Notes under the pieces: generated by a model
Seen by the model: the letters and a program-made list of their open reading frames with translations, nothing else
Database searches by the model: none
Told to the model about the DNA's origin: nothing
In this document: positions 57,441 to 64,000 of the stretch, one piece after another
Layout of the letters: each line of letters starts with the position of its first letter
Numbering within the stretch: the first letter of the stretch is position 1
Translations under genes and position numbers: made by a program
Source: Sulfuracidifex tepidarius
Lineage (GTDB): Archaea; Thermoproteota; Thermoprotei_A; Sulfolobales; Sulfolobaceae
Assembly (NCBI RefSeq): GCF_008326425.1
Contig: NZ_AP018929.1
Location: 1-64,000, forward strand
Length of the DNA stretch: 64,000 nucleotides
Reading direction: 5' to 3'

Positions 57441-58271
57441 ATGGCAACGATTTTCCTCGGTACTGCAGGGGTTCCATTCTCAGCTAAGAAAGGAACAACG
57501 ATTGACGGAGTGAAGGCAATAAGGGAAATGTCCCTCAACGCGATGGAAGTTGAGTTCGTTCAGGGAGTAAGAATGAAAAGGGAGACTGCTGAGGAGACAG
57601 GGAAGGTAGCAAAGGAATTAGAAGTGAGGCTATCAGTTCACGCCCCTTATTTCATCAACTTATGTTCGAGCGAAGAGGAAAAGGTTAAAGCGTCTAAACA
57701 GAGGATCCTTGATACGGCAGATAGGGCTGAAGCAATGGGTGCGGACGCTATAGCGATTCATGCTGCGTTCTACGGTAAGATGAAACCTGAAGAGTGCTAT
57801 CAGAAGGTCAAAGCTGAGATGACAGACATTGTAGATAGGGCTAGAGAAGGAGGAATAAAGAACGTCAAGTTCGGGATAGAGACCATGGCTAAGGAGACTG
57901 CTTTAGGTACTTTAGACGAAGTCATAGGAATATCCAAGGAAGTGAAAGGAGTAATCCCCTACATAGACTGGGCACACACCTTTGCCAGGCAAGGTGGAAA
58001 GATAGACTATAAGGAAATCATAGAAAGGCTAAAGAGGGAACTTAACCTAACTCACATCAATTCTCACTTTGAGTCGTTGAAGATGAGTAAGGGGAAGTAC
58101 GTTGACGTCCACGTGCCTATAGAGGCTGAAGCGCCTCCGTTCAAACCTTTAGCCGAGGTCTTAATCAAGGAGGACATATCGATCTCTTTGGTCTGTGAGA
58201 GCCCAGAATTAGAGAGGGATGCCTTAAAAATGAGAGATATATTAAAGAACTATGGTTACGTCATTAAATAA
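57441..58271 (+). CDS. nfo: Endonuclease IV (Nfo)-like AP endonuclease
   Basis: 276-residue TIM barrel of the AP-endonuclease-2 family. LSVHAPYFINLCS, AIAIHAAFYG, FGIETMAKE, IDWAHTFAR and HINSHFES carry the His/Glu/Asp zinc ligands of endonuclease IV. Cuts DNA 5' to abasic sites. With the uracil-DNA glycosylase at 49486 it provides a base-excision repair path. It overlaps the phosphatase gene by 20 bp. Confidence 0.88.
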   Translation: MATIFLGTAGVPFSAKKGTTIDGVKAIREMSLNAMEVEFVQGVRMKRETAEETGKVAKELEVRLSVHAPYFINLCSSEEEKVKASKQRILDTADRAEAMGADAIAIHAAFYGKMKPEECYQKVKAEMTDIVDRAREGGIKNVKFGIETMAKETALGTLDEVIGISKEVKGVIPYIDWAHTFARQGGKIDYKEIIERLKRELNLTHINSHFESLKMSKGKYVDVHVPIEAEAPPFKPLAEVLIKEDISISLVCESPELERDALKMRDILKNYGYVIK

Positions 58272-58944
58272 GGTCCTGGTTGTATCTGACTACGACCGGA
58301 CCCTTGCCCACGAGAAGGATGGTTTTTTCCTGGATGATAGAGTTAAGGAAAGAGTAGAGAACTTCGCTAAGAACAATTTCTTTGCTGTAGTCTCTGGGAG
58401 AGAGAAGAGATTGATAGATGTTTTCGCTAGAGGGTTCACCCCTACTGCATGGGTACTTGAGAACGGGGCTTTGATTTTCGTTAAAGGGGAGGAAAAAGTT
58501 AATGCACCTGAATGCTGGTTTCACGAAAGGGAGAAAATTTCGTCAACCCTAAAAGAGATGAATATACCTTACAGCTTAGGTAAAGTGATAATCTACATTA
58601 ATAACAGGAAACTAAGCCACGAGGAGATCTCGTCGTTGAATGAGCTGTGCGATGTGGAATATAACAGAGGAGATGCCATGTTGCTACCCAAGGGAGTAAA
58701 CAAGGCAAGCGGGATCTTGAAGTTGAAGGAGATCCTCAAATTCGGTGGGCTAACGGTAGGAGTCGGAGATGGTGAGAACGACCTAAAGATGATGGAAGTA
58801 GTTGACGTAAAAGTCGCTGTTAAGAACGCTGTTCCCTGTATCAAGGAGATAGCCGACGTAGTTTTGACACATGAGGACGGTGAGGGTATAATGGAGCTAT
58901 TAGACATGATAGAGAAAGGAGAGTTGAAGTCAAGTGAGGCCTAG
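58252..58944 (+). CDS. HAD-type phosphoglycolate phosphatase (archaeal type)
   Basis: 230 residues. HAD motif I SDYDRT (nucleophile Asp13, acid Asp15), motif II VVSGRE, motif III/IV GVGDGENDLKMM, with a small C2-type cap. Matches archaeal 2-phosphoglycolate phosphatases, which clear the product formed when oxidised DNA ends are repaired; that fits its operon with the endonuclease IV homologue. Confidence 0.82.
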   Translation: MVTSLNKVLVVSDYDRTLAHEKDGFFLDDRVKERVENFAKNNFFAVVSGREKRLIDVFARGFTPTAWVLENGALIFVKGEEKVNAPECWFHEREKISSTLKEMNIPYSLGKVIIYINNRKLSHEEISSLNELCDVEYNRGDAMLLPKGVNKASGILKLKEILKFGGLTVGVGDGENDLKMMEVVDVKVAVKNAVPCIKEIADVVLTHEDGEGIMELLDMIEKGELKSSEA

Positions 58945-59615
58945 CTCTCGTCCATCTTGTCTATGACTTTAAGCGCCCCTCTCAGGTCCTTAACTTTCTT
59001 GCATTTCAGGTCATCGTAAAAGTCATCACGATCTAGGAGGATAGGAGTAACGAAAGACCTCTTAGCCCCAATGTAGTCTATCTCGTAAATATCCCCTATG
59101 TGTACTCCATTTCTCCCTCCGACACTACTCATCGCGTAGCTGAATATCTTGGGGTGCGGTTTCATAATACCGAGTTCGTAAGAGGTCACTATAGAGTCAA
59201 AGTACTTCTCTATTCCAGTTTCCTTGACTATCCTGAATACGCTATCCGTAGAGTTAGTTACAAGAACGAGTTTCTTACCTCTCTTCCTAACTTCCTCAAG
59301 AAAATACAAAGAGTCCTCGAATAGACCCCATTTACTTGATAGGAGCTGTGAACTGTTCAACTTCTCCACAATTCTCGGCTCAGGGTACAGTCCTAACTCT
59401 AGGAAAATGTCCCTGAAGTCTGGCTGAGAAAGTCCCCAGATCTCAGGGTGGGGATAGTGATGGTTCCCCAGAACCTTGTACACTGCCCTGAATACCTTCT
59501 TCTCATCTATCTTGTACCCGAAATTATTCAGGAGGATCGCCACGTTCTGGTGATACTTAGGATTGAATGAGACAAGGGTCTCTCCCATATCAACTAAAAC
59601 TGTATCAATAGTCAT
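58941..59615 (-). CDS. HAD-family hydrolase
   Basis: 224 residues. Motif I is LVDMGETLV, motif II LVTNST, motif III MKPHPKIF and motif IV HIGDIYEID. The second Asp of the usual DxD is replaced by Glu-rich sequence (DMGET), so it may be a phosphatase variant or dehalogenase-like. Ends facing the phosphoglycolate phosphatase gene, overlapping by 4 bp. Confidence 0.85.
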   Translation of the reverse strand: MTIDTVLVDMGETLVSFNPKYHQNVAILLNNFGYKIDEKKVFRAVYKVLGNHHYPHPEIWGLSQPDFRDIFLELGLYPEPRIVEKLNSSQLLSSKWGLFEDSLYFLEEVRKRGKKLVLVTNSTDSVFRIVKETGIEKYFDSIVTSYELGIMKPHPKIFSYAMSSVGGRNGVHIGDIYEIDYIGAKRSFVTPILLDRDDFYDDLKCKKVKDLRGALKVIDKMDES

Positions 59616-59763
59616 TTCTGTGATAAGTTACCTTGGAGAATTATTACATTTTCCGTTTGTGGTGCATGAAAAGAACAACTCAACATTAGTATTTTCACAA
59701 GATATTTATACTAAATACCTTTGGTCCCTGGTTAATAGCTTACAGAAAAAGGGGGTTAAGGGG

Positions 59764-59797
59764 GCGGAAAGCCTCGCCTCTCTGAGGCGGGGATGGA
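59764..59797 (+). repeat. Left terminal hairpin of the TnpB-only element
   Basis: GGAAAGCCTCGCC leads into stem CCTCGCCTC (59772-59780) and GAGGCGGGG (59784-59792) with a TCT loop and one G-U pair. Same leader and stem sequence as the solo hairpin at 32200-32223. Marks the left side of the tnpB element. Confidence 0.6.
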
Positions 59798-59845
59798 TAG
59801 TCCCCTTTGTTTAAATATTAGTTTTTTTTCGAAATTCTTTTTTTA

Positions 59846-60981
59846 ATGGCTGGGAGGGTTAAAGCGATCAGAGCTACTGTTTCTATGAAGATCGCTCTCT
59901 CTGAACCCCTCCTAGCCCTCGTGAACAACTACGTGAAAGCAATATGTTTCACCATATTTTGGTTGAAGGAAAATGTTCCGAACCCAGAAGAGAAGGGAGT
60001 GTTAGGAAAAGTCCACGAGGAGTTATACACGAAGTTAAGAGAGGAATACGACCTACCTTCAAAGGTTGCTGAGGACTGTTATAGAGACGCTCTCGCGACG
60101 TACAAGGGTTGGTACAATAACCCGAGAAGAGGACGTTTCCCGAGAGTTTATAAGCCCTCTGTATGGCTAACTCCTAAAGCAAGTTATAATGTGGACTTAG
60201 ATAACATGACTGTTAGGATAGCGAGTGTTGGTGAAAACTACCACTGGGTTATCCCAGAAACCTCAAGACTACATGAGTTGGAGGATGAAGGAGGCTAGGT
60301 TAGTAGTCAAGGATGATAAGGCTTTCCTCAAGGTCGTTTTGAGAGACCGTTGGAGAAAGTCGAAGCTAAGTCTAGTGTCGCTGTGGACGTCAACATGAGT
60401 GAGATAGTAGTAGGGAAGGACCACAAAGACTACGTCAGGATCCCGACTCGCCTTCATGAGGTTCACCACTGGAAGTCTTTGACCGAGAGGTTGCAGAGTA
60501 GTACCCAAGGAGGTGGAAGGAGAACGAGAGGATCCTCAATAGGATTCGCTCGTTTCATCAAAAGGCTAGGCGTATTGTGGAGGACTTCGCCAAGAAAGTT
60601 GGGAGGTGGGTCGTCGAAGAGGCTGAGAGGATGGGTGTAAACGTCATCAAGCTCGGGAGTCTCAGGAACCTCATCAAGAACGTGGACAAACTCCCTAAGG
60701 AGTACCGTGACAAGTTGTACTTCGTGCAGTACCGTCTTTTGCAGTACCGGATTTCTTGGCAGGCTAGGAAGCGTGGCGGTCGTAGAGTTTGTTATCCCAG
60801 TTATTCTTCTGTTTCATGCCCTAAGTGTGGTAAAATGGAGGAGAAAGAATATCGTTGGTTTAGGTGTGCTTGTGGTTATGAGAACGACCTTGATGCTATT
60901 GCTATAGTTAATTTGAACAGGAGGGGGTCTCTGACCCTCTCGTCTGCCCCTCAAATGAGGGATGTAAACCCGAACCGATGA
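59846..60981 (+). pseudogene. tnpB: tnpB pseudogene (at least three frameshifts; RuvC-II Glu lost)
   Basis: N-terminal TnpB sequence runs in one frame from 59846 (ends at a stop at 60298); the reading continues in a second frame from about 60261 ([16 protein letters not shown]), shifts back near 60338 to [15 protein letters not shown] (RuvC-I Asp kept), and shifts again near 60505 into the C-terminal part with zinc-finger CPKCGK...CACGYE and the final catalytic-type [10 protein letters not shown]. The usual RuvC-II glutamate is Gly in IKLGSLRNL. So it is both broken and catalytically dead. Confidence 0.85.
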
Positions 60982-60984
60982 GGG

Positions 60985-61014
60985 GAACCCTCGCCGTGGC
61001 GGGGAGGAAGTCAG
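60985..61014 (+). repeat. Right terminal hairpin and tail of the TnpB element (omegaRNA-like 3' end)
   Basis: CCTCGCC (60989-60995), loop GT, GGCGGGG (60998-61004), then AGGAAGTCAG (61005-61014). In living TnpB systems this end also forms the 3' part of the guide-RNA scaffold, with the guide taken from the flank just beyond it. Confidence 0.55.
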
Positions 61015-61056
61015 CGGAAACACTAAAGTTCGCTTTGTATTTCACGACATGCAAAT

Positions 61057-61821
61057 TCACGTCTCTCCTATAGCCTTCCTTTCAAGTAGTTTGAGGAAGT
61101 CTTCCCTTCCGTCTATCTTTATTCCCAATGCTCTCAAGAGCCAATCGTCCAGCGAAAGGTCCAAATAAGGCGTTTTTATACTTTCTGCATCATTTCCAAA
61201 AAGATCCGTTATCTTTACGCAGAAATCGTAAAGAGAAACTCGTGGGCCCGAGACATTGACGAAACCCTTAATCCCTTTCTTTATGAGCTTTGCTAAAGTA
61301 GAGGAGAACGTGTAAACGCTTATAGGAGAAAGATAGATGTCTTGTGAGCACTTTATTCTCTTTCCAAGGAATGACGCCTTAATGAAAGGCTTCAGGACCC
61401 CGTCATAAGAAAGGGAATAGAGAGCACCCACCCTCATGATTAGGTAATTTCCAAGTGAAGCTATACCAGTTTCAGCTGCTAGCTTGCTAATTCCGTAGTA
61501 GTTTAAAGGATTAGGAGTGTTGTGCTCTAGATAGAATCCCTTCCTTCCGTTGTATACCATGAATGTTGACGGATAAACGTTGACCGCGCCTACTTTGCTT
61601 CCTGCTCTCGCTATGTTTATTGCCATCCAAGTGTTTGTACTCCAAGCCCTAGGAGGGTCTAGGTTGCTCTCCCAAAACGGGATCTCTGCTGTGTGGACAA
61701 TAATGTCAGGCCTTTCCTTTATTACAGAAGCTGGGGTAGGAACTAGGACGAAATTCTCCTCTTTCATTACCTTGGATATCTCTCGGGAAATTTCTCCCTC
61801 ATCTGTAACTCCTATCTTCAC
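61057..61821 (-). CDS. NAD-dependent epimerase/reductase (RmlD-like SDR)
   Basis: 254 residues of the extended SDR fold: a Rossmann-type start (IGVTDEGEISREIS, without a classical GxxGxxG), NVYPSTFMVYNG and the catalytic YGISK, then MRVGALY. Resembles dTDP-4-dehydrorhamnose reductase. The dinucleotide motif is altered and length is short, so activity is uncertain. Its 5' end is 34 bp from the CobT-like gene on the same strand. Confidence 0.75.
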   Translation of the reverse strand: MKIGVTDEGEISREISKVMKEENFVLVPTPASVIKERPDIIVHTAEIPFWESNLDPPRAWSTNTWMAINIARAGSKVGAVNVYPSTFMVYNGRKGFYLEHNTPNPLNYYGISKLAAETGIASLGNYLIMRVGALYSLSYDGVLKPFIKASFLGKRIKCSQDIYLSPISVYTFSSTLAKLIKKGIKGFVNVSGPRVSLYDFCVKITDLFGNDAESIKTPYLDLSLDDWLLRALGIKIDGREDFLKLLERKAIGET

Positions 61822-61855
61822 TTACAGCATTCCTCTTCTCATTACGAAGGATAGG

Positions 61856-62860
61856 TTAAATCTTTTCGTTTCTAGCCTCTTCATAGACCTTCTCAACTTC
61901 TCTCATGACTTCTTCCTTCGTGAAACCCATCTTCATAGCCAGCAGGGACAATCCGCCTGCTCCTACTCCTTCCTTAACGTAACCTTTATCATAAGCTTTT
62001 AGACCATCTATCTTGGAGCTTGAGAAGTCGAGTTGAGATACGTCTACTTTAACTCCGACCTCGGAAGCTAACCCTATAATATCGGATCTCTTATCTTCAA
62101 TTATCCATCTGGTAGTCCATATTGACAAGTCCTTCACTTTCCCCGGAGAGAACTCCTTTATCACTGCGGCTACGGCTGTCATCTGCGTTCCTCCCGCCAG
62201 CACTACCCTGTTCTCAAAACCCTCAGCCAAGGCAGAAGCCGTGATAATCATTGGGTCAGAGACCCTTGACAGTTTTTCTATTTTATCCTCTGGAAGATCA
62301 ATTAAAGCTTGTTTTACTACACTTTCCTTTATCTCGACTGGGTTATTTGGAGAGGCTGAGCTGACCTTTCCAAAGGCTTTATACCCTAGAGCGAGGAGGG
62401 TGCTTAAGGCTGTCGTAGTCCCTGCAGGAATGGATTCTCCTATAATGAGAGTATCAAAACCTCTGGAGAGCTGCCTCCCGAGTCTCTCAGCGTTTTCTCT
62501 CATTCTAATCATGACCTCCTTGTCTAATGCTCCTTCTCTAATGTCCTTCCCTGGTTCTCCTCCCACTTCTATGAAGGGTATGCCAGTTGGTTTAATCCTA
62601 GTTCCTCCGTTGACAACTAGAGAGGGTACCCCTGTCAAATTGAGCGAAGCCCTAGATATTATTGCAGGACTAGGTATTCCATCGGGGGTTATAGGTACTC
62701 CGTTTATGACTTGACACCTTCCGTTAATTAGGAACTCAGCGTCGGCAGCCGGTGTGAACATGGTAAGCTCCGGAGTTGCCCCTGCTATAGTTATTCCAGG
62801 GATTAGGCTCACATCGGTTGTACCTATAATCAAGGTGAAAAGCACTTTGTCCTGAAGCAT
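61856..62860 (-). CDS. CobT-like nicotinate-nucleotide phosphoribosyltransferase (UPF0284 family)
   Basis: 334 residues. PEIEVGGEPG-like and ESIPAGTTTALSTLLALG blocks (Gly-rich PAGTTTA), VLAGGTQMTAVAAVI and EGVGAGG near the C-terminus are those of the archaeal UPF0284/CobT relatives, proposed to activate the lower ligand of cobamides. The minus-strand TATA-like tcttatacct lies about 24 bp before the ATG. Confidence 0.85.
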   Translation of the reverse strand: MLQDKVLFTLIIGTTDVSLIPGITIAGATPELTMFTPAADAEFLINGRCQVINGVPITPDGIPSPAIISRASLNLTGVPSLVVNGGTRIKPTGIPFIEVGGEPGKDIREGALDKEVMIRMRENAERLGRQLSRGFDTLIIGESIPAGTTTALSTLLALGYKAFGKVSSASPNNPVEIKESVVKQALIDLPEDKIEKLSRVSDPMIITASALAEGFENRVVLAGGTQMTAVAAVIKEFSPGKVKDLSIWTTRWIIEDKRSDIIGLASEVGVKVDVSQLDFSSSKIDGLKAYDKGYVKEGVGAGGLSLLAMKMGFTKEEVMREVEKVYEEARNEKI

Positions 62861-62893
62861 AACTATTTGTGGAACCTCAGGTATAAGAACCTC

Positions 62894-63256
62894 ATGTTCT
62901 GGGACTATTACAGCATGGTAGAGGATGGAACCAAGGTTACTTTGGAAGAGTTTCTGAACAACCCAGAACTTAGAAGAAGAGTGAAAGATGGGATAAGAGG
63001 CCTTTTCAACTGCTTCCTTAAGGTCTGTTCTTGGAAAGGAGAAGATCCTCTAGACTTGATATGGAAGTTAGGAAGGAAGGGAGTTTTCCCTGCGTATCTA
63101 GTCCAAGAGATGGACGATTTGTATAACTTAATTTTCAAGGACGTTGATAGTGCAGACGATAAGATCGTTTACTCTATGTTAGTGAGAATAATGGAGGACA
63201 TAGAAGAGGCGATAAATTACGTGAAGGGTGAAGGTCATAAAATGCCTTCGTCTTAA
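62894..63256 (+). CDS. Small helical protein of unknown function
   Basis: About 120 residues, all helical and soluble, with PLDLIWKLGRKGVFPAYLVQEMDDLYNLIF slightly recalling HEPN/DUF86 proteins but lacking their RX4-6H motif. The ORF can be opened at a TTG at 62867; the ATG at 62894 leaves a 33-bp divergent gap with promoter-like sequence (aactatttg), as seen at other divergent pairs, so I prefer it. A third Met lies at 62915. Confidence 0.55.
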   Translation: MFWDYYSMVEDGTKVTLEEFLNNPELRRRVKDGIRGLFNCFLKVCSWKGEDPLDLIWKLGRKGVFPAYLVQEMDDLYNLIFKDVDSADDKIVYSMLVRIMEDIEEAINYVKGEGHKMPSS

Positions 63257-63501
63257 TTCATTGCTCCTTACGGGTTCATCTATCTTATGAAAGACTAGTT
63301 TCTCGGCTTCGAGGTTTAATTACAATGATCTTGTAGCTTAGGAATGTGAGTTCTCTAGGCAGCAAATGAATGACTCAGTTTCATCAGTACTCTCTCAATG
63401 TTCCTTCTCCTTTAGGGCTTCACATGCAAATATTTACTCTAATTTCCTTCATGCATAGTCTCTCCCAATAAAGTTAAAAGCATCAAGATTACATCGCTAA
63501 A
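63257..63501. promoter_or_regulatory. Intergenic gap with leaderless MFS promoter
   Basis: 245 bp with no convincing gene. taaagttaaaag (about 63469-63481) lies around 25 bp before the GTG at 63502 and is the likely TATA box. Confidence 0.4.
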
Positions 63502-64000
63502 GTGCAAGACCTGAACAAGCTTGCTATTATAGGCAGTGCAAGAGCATTAGGTACATCAATTGTGTGGCCGTTCATAGGTTTTGCATTGCTCTCAGTATAT
63601 CATTTTTCACTAGCGTTCATATCTCTCTTTTATTTACTTCAAGGGATAGTCAGCATTTTAGCCTACATAGTTTCAGGTTTCTTCACGGACTTCCTTGGCA
63701 GAACGAAAACAATGTTAACATTCTCGTTTCTGTCTTCGGTGAGCTTGCTATCAGCGTATTTCATACCAGTTTCGTTCTATATCACTTTAGCTGTATTGTT
63801 ACAGACTTTCTTCAATTCTGGGTATAACGTAGCTAACACCTCATTAGTAGGGGATATAAGGAAGAAGGATATTTCTTCCCTGATTAGGGCATTCTCCAGG
63901 TTAAGGGTCGGCATAAATATCGGGTGGGCTCTCGGTCCTACTGTAGGCGGCTTCGTCTTTTCTCTATACGGTTTCAAACCCTTGCTTTTAATCTCAGCTT
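63502..64000 (+). CDS. MFS transporter, 5' part (truncated by window end)
   Basis: An open reading frame of 166 codons runs off the right edge. It begins GTG (QDLNKLAIIGSARALGTSIV) and shows about five membrane helices, with the MFS loop motif GFFTDFLGRTKT between helices 2 and 3 and RVGINIGWALGPTVGG in helix 5. Drug/metabolite-type permease; substrate unknown. Not related at a glance to the MFS protein at 3267. Confidence 0.85.
   Translation, partial: MQDLNKLAIIGSARALGTSIVWPFIGFALLSVYHFSLAFISLFYLLQGIVSILAYIVSGFFTDFLGRTKTMLTFSFLSSVSLLSAYFIPVSFYITLAVLLQTFFNSGYNVANTSLVGDIRKKDISSLIRAFSRLRVGINIGWALGPTVGGFVFSLYGFKPLLLISA

Larger units (their letters stand above)
59764..61014 (+). mobile_element. 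Degraded TnpB-only IS200/IS605-type element
   Basis: Between the hairpin at 59772-59792 and the hairpin plus AGGAAGTCAG tail at 60989-61014 lies a single, frameshifted tnpB reading frame and no tnpA. Such TnpB-only (IS1341-type) elements need a TnpA in trans. Exact target-site edges cannot be fixed without an empty-site comparison. Confidence 0.65.

Noticed and set aside
57280-57513. 77-residue plus-strand ORF before the endonuclease IV-like gene
   Set aside because: Overlaps the promoter and start of that gene in another frame; composition is unlike a Sulfolobales protein.
60350-60640. Separate 96-residue ORF
   Set aside because: It is an internal fragment of the frameshifted tnpB (RuvC-I region followed by out-of-frame sequence), not an independent gene.

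Overview
The window reads as chromosomal DNA of a thermoacidophilic crenarchaeon of the order Sulfolobales. The strongest signs are a sulfur oxygenase reductase with every catalytic residue in place, a malonyl-CoA reductase of the Sulfolobales type (3-hydroxypropionate/4-hydroxybutyrate CO2 fixation), a thermopsin-like and a sedolisin-like secreted protein, a family-5 uracil-DNA glycosylase, and a genome-wide habit of leaderless genes with a TATA-like box about 25 bp before the start codon. Having SOR points towards Acidianus, Sulfuracidifex or Sulfurisphaera rather than Saccharolobus solfataricus or Sulfolobus acidocaldarius, but the genus cannot be fixed from the window alone. Coding density is high, DNA is moderately AT-rich, and I see no rRNA, tRNA or CRISPR array.

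Layout. 1-434 is a non-coding, AT-rich putative replication origin with a 16-bp inverted repeat, followed by an Orc1/Cdc6 gene. 1.6-10.5 kb holds a small coiled-coil protein, membrane proteins, a pterin dehydratase, an MFS transporter, SOR, a TPR protein, an NfeD-containing operon and, divergently, a thermopsin-like protein plus a stomatin. 10.5-18.6 kb is the most unusual region: a tight minus-strand operon HerA-like ATPase / 1016-residue P-loop ATPase / coiled-coil protein / NurA-like nuclease, preceded by an overlapping pair made of a catalytically complete tRNA-guanine-transglycosylase-like protein and a stand-alone ArcS-core protein. 18.7-28.2 kb carries a DUF255-SDR-TenA operon, a glycosyltransferase, a cupin and a radical SAM peptide-modifying-type enzyme. 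28.4-38.3 kb includes an M1 aminopeptidase, a large S53 protease and a LutA/LutB pair. 39-46 kb has malonyl-CoA reductase, IlvD, SpoIIM-like and LysO-like membrane proteins with PadR and ArsR-type regulators. 46.2-52.6 kb has a two-subunit glutamine-dependent NAD synthetase with a membrane glycosyltransferase and uracil-DNA glycosylase, a chlorite-dismutase-like protein and a Nudix hydrolase. 53-59.6 kb has HIT, a large FAD/FeS dehydrogenase, an endonuclease IV homologue and two HAD phosphatases. 59.7-61 kb is a dead TnpB-only IS605-type element; a solo copy of its terminal hairpin lies at 32.2 kb. The window ends with an epimerase, a CobT-like protein, a small unknown gene and a truncated MFS gene.

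Two small C/D box sRNA genes are proposed in intergenic gaps. One (about 2902-2960, minus strand) has a D-box guide complementary to the universal 16S rRNA segment around E. coli position 912, and a TATA-like box at the right distance. Several divergent gene pairs share a 33-34 bp gap in which each gene's TATA-like box lies just upstream of the other gene's start.
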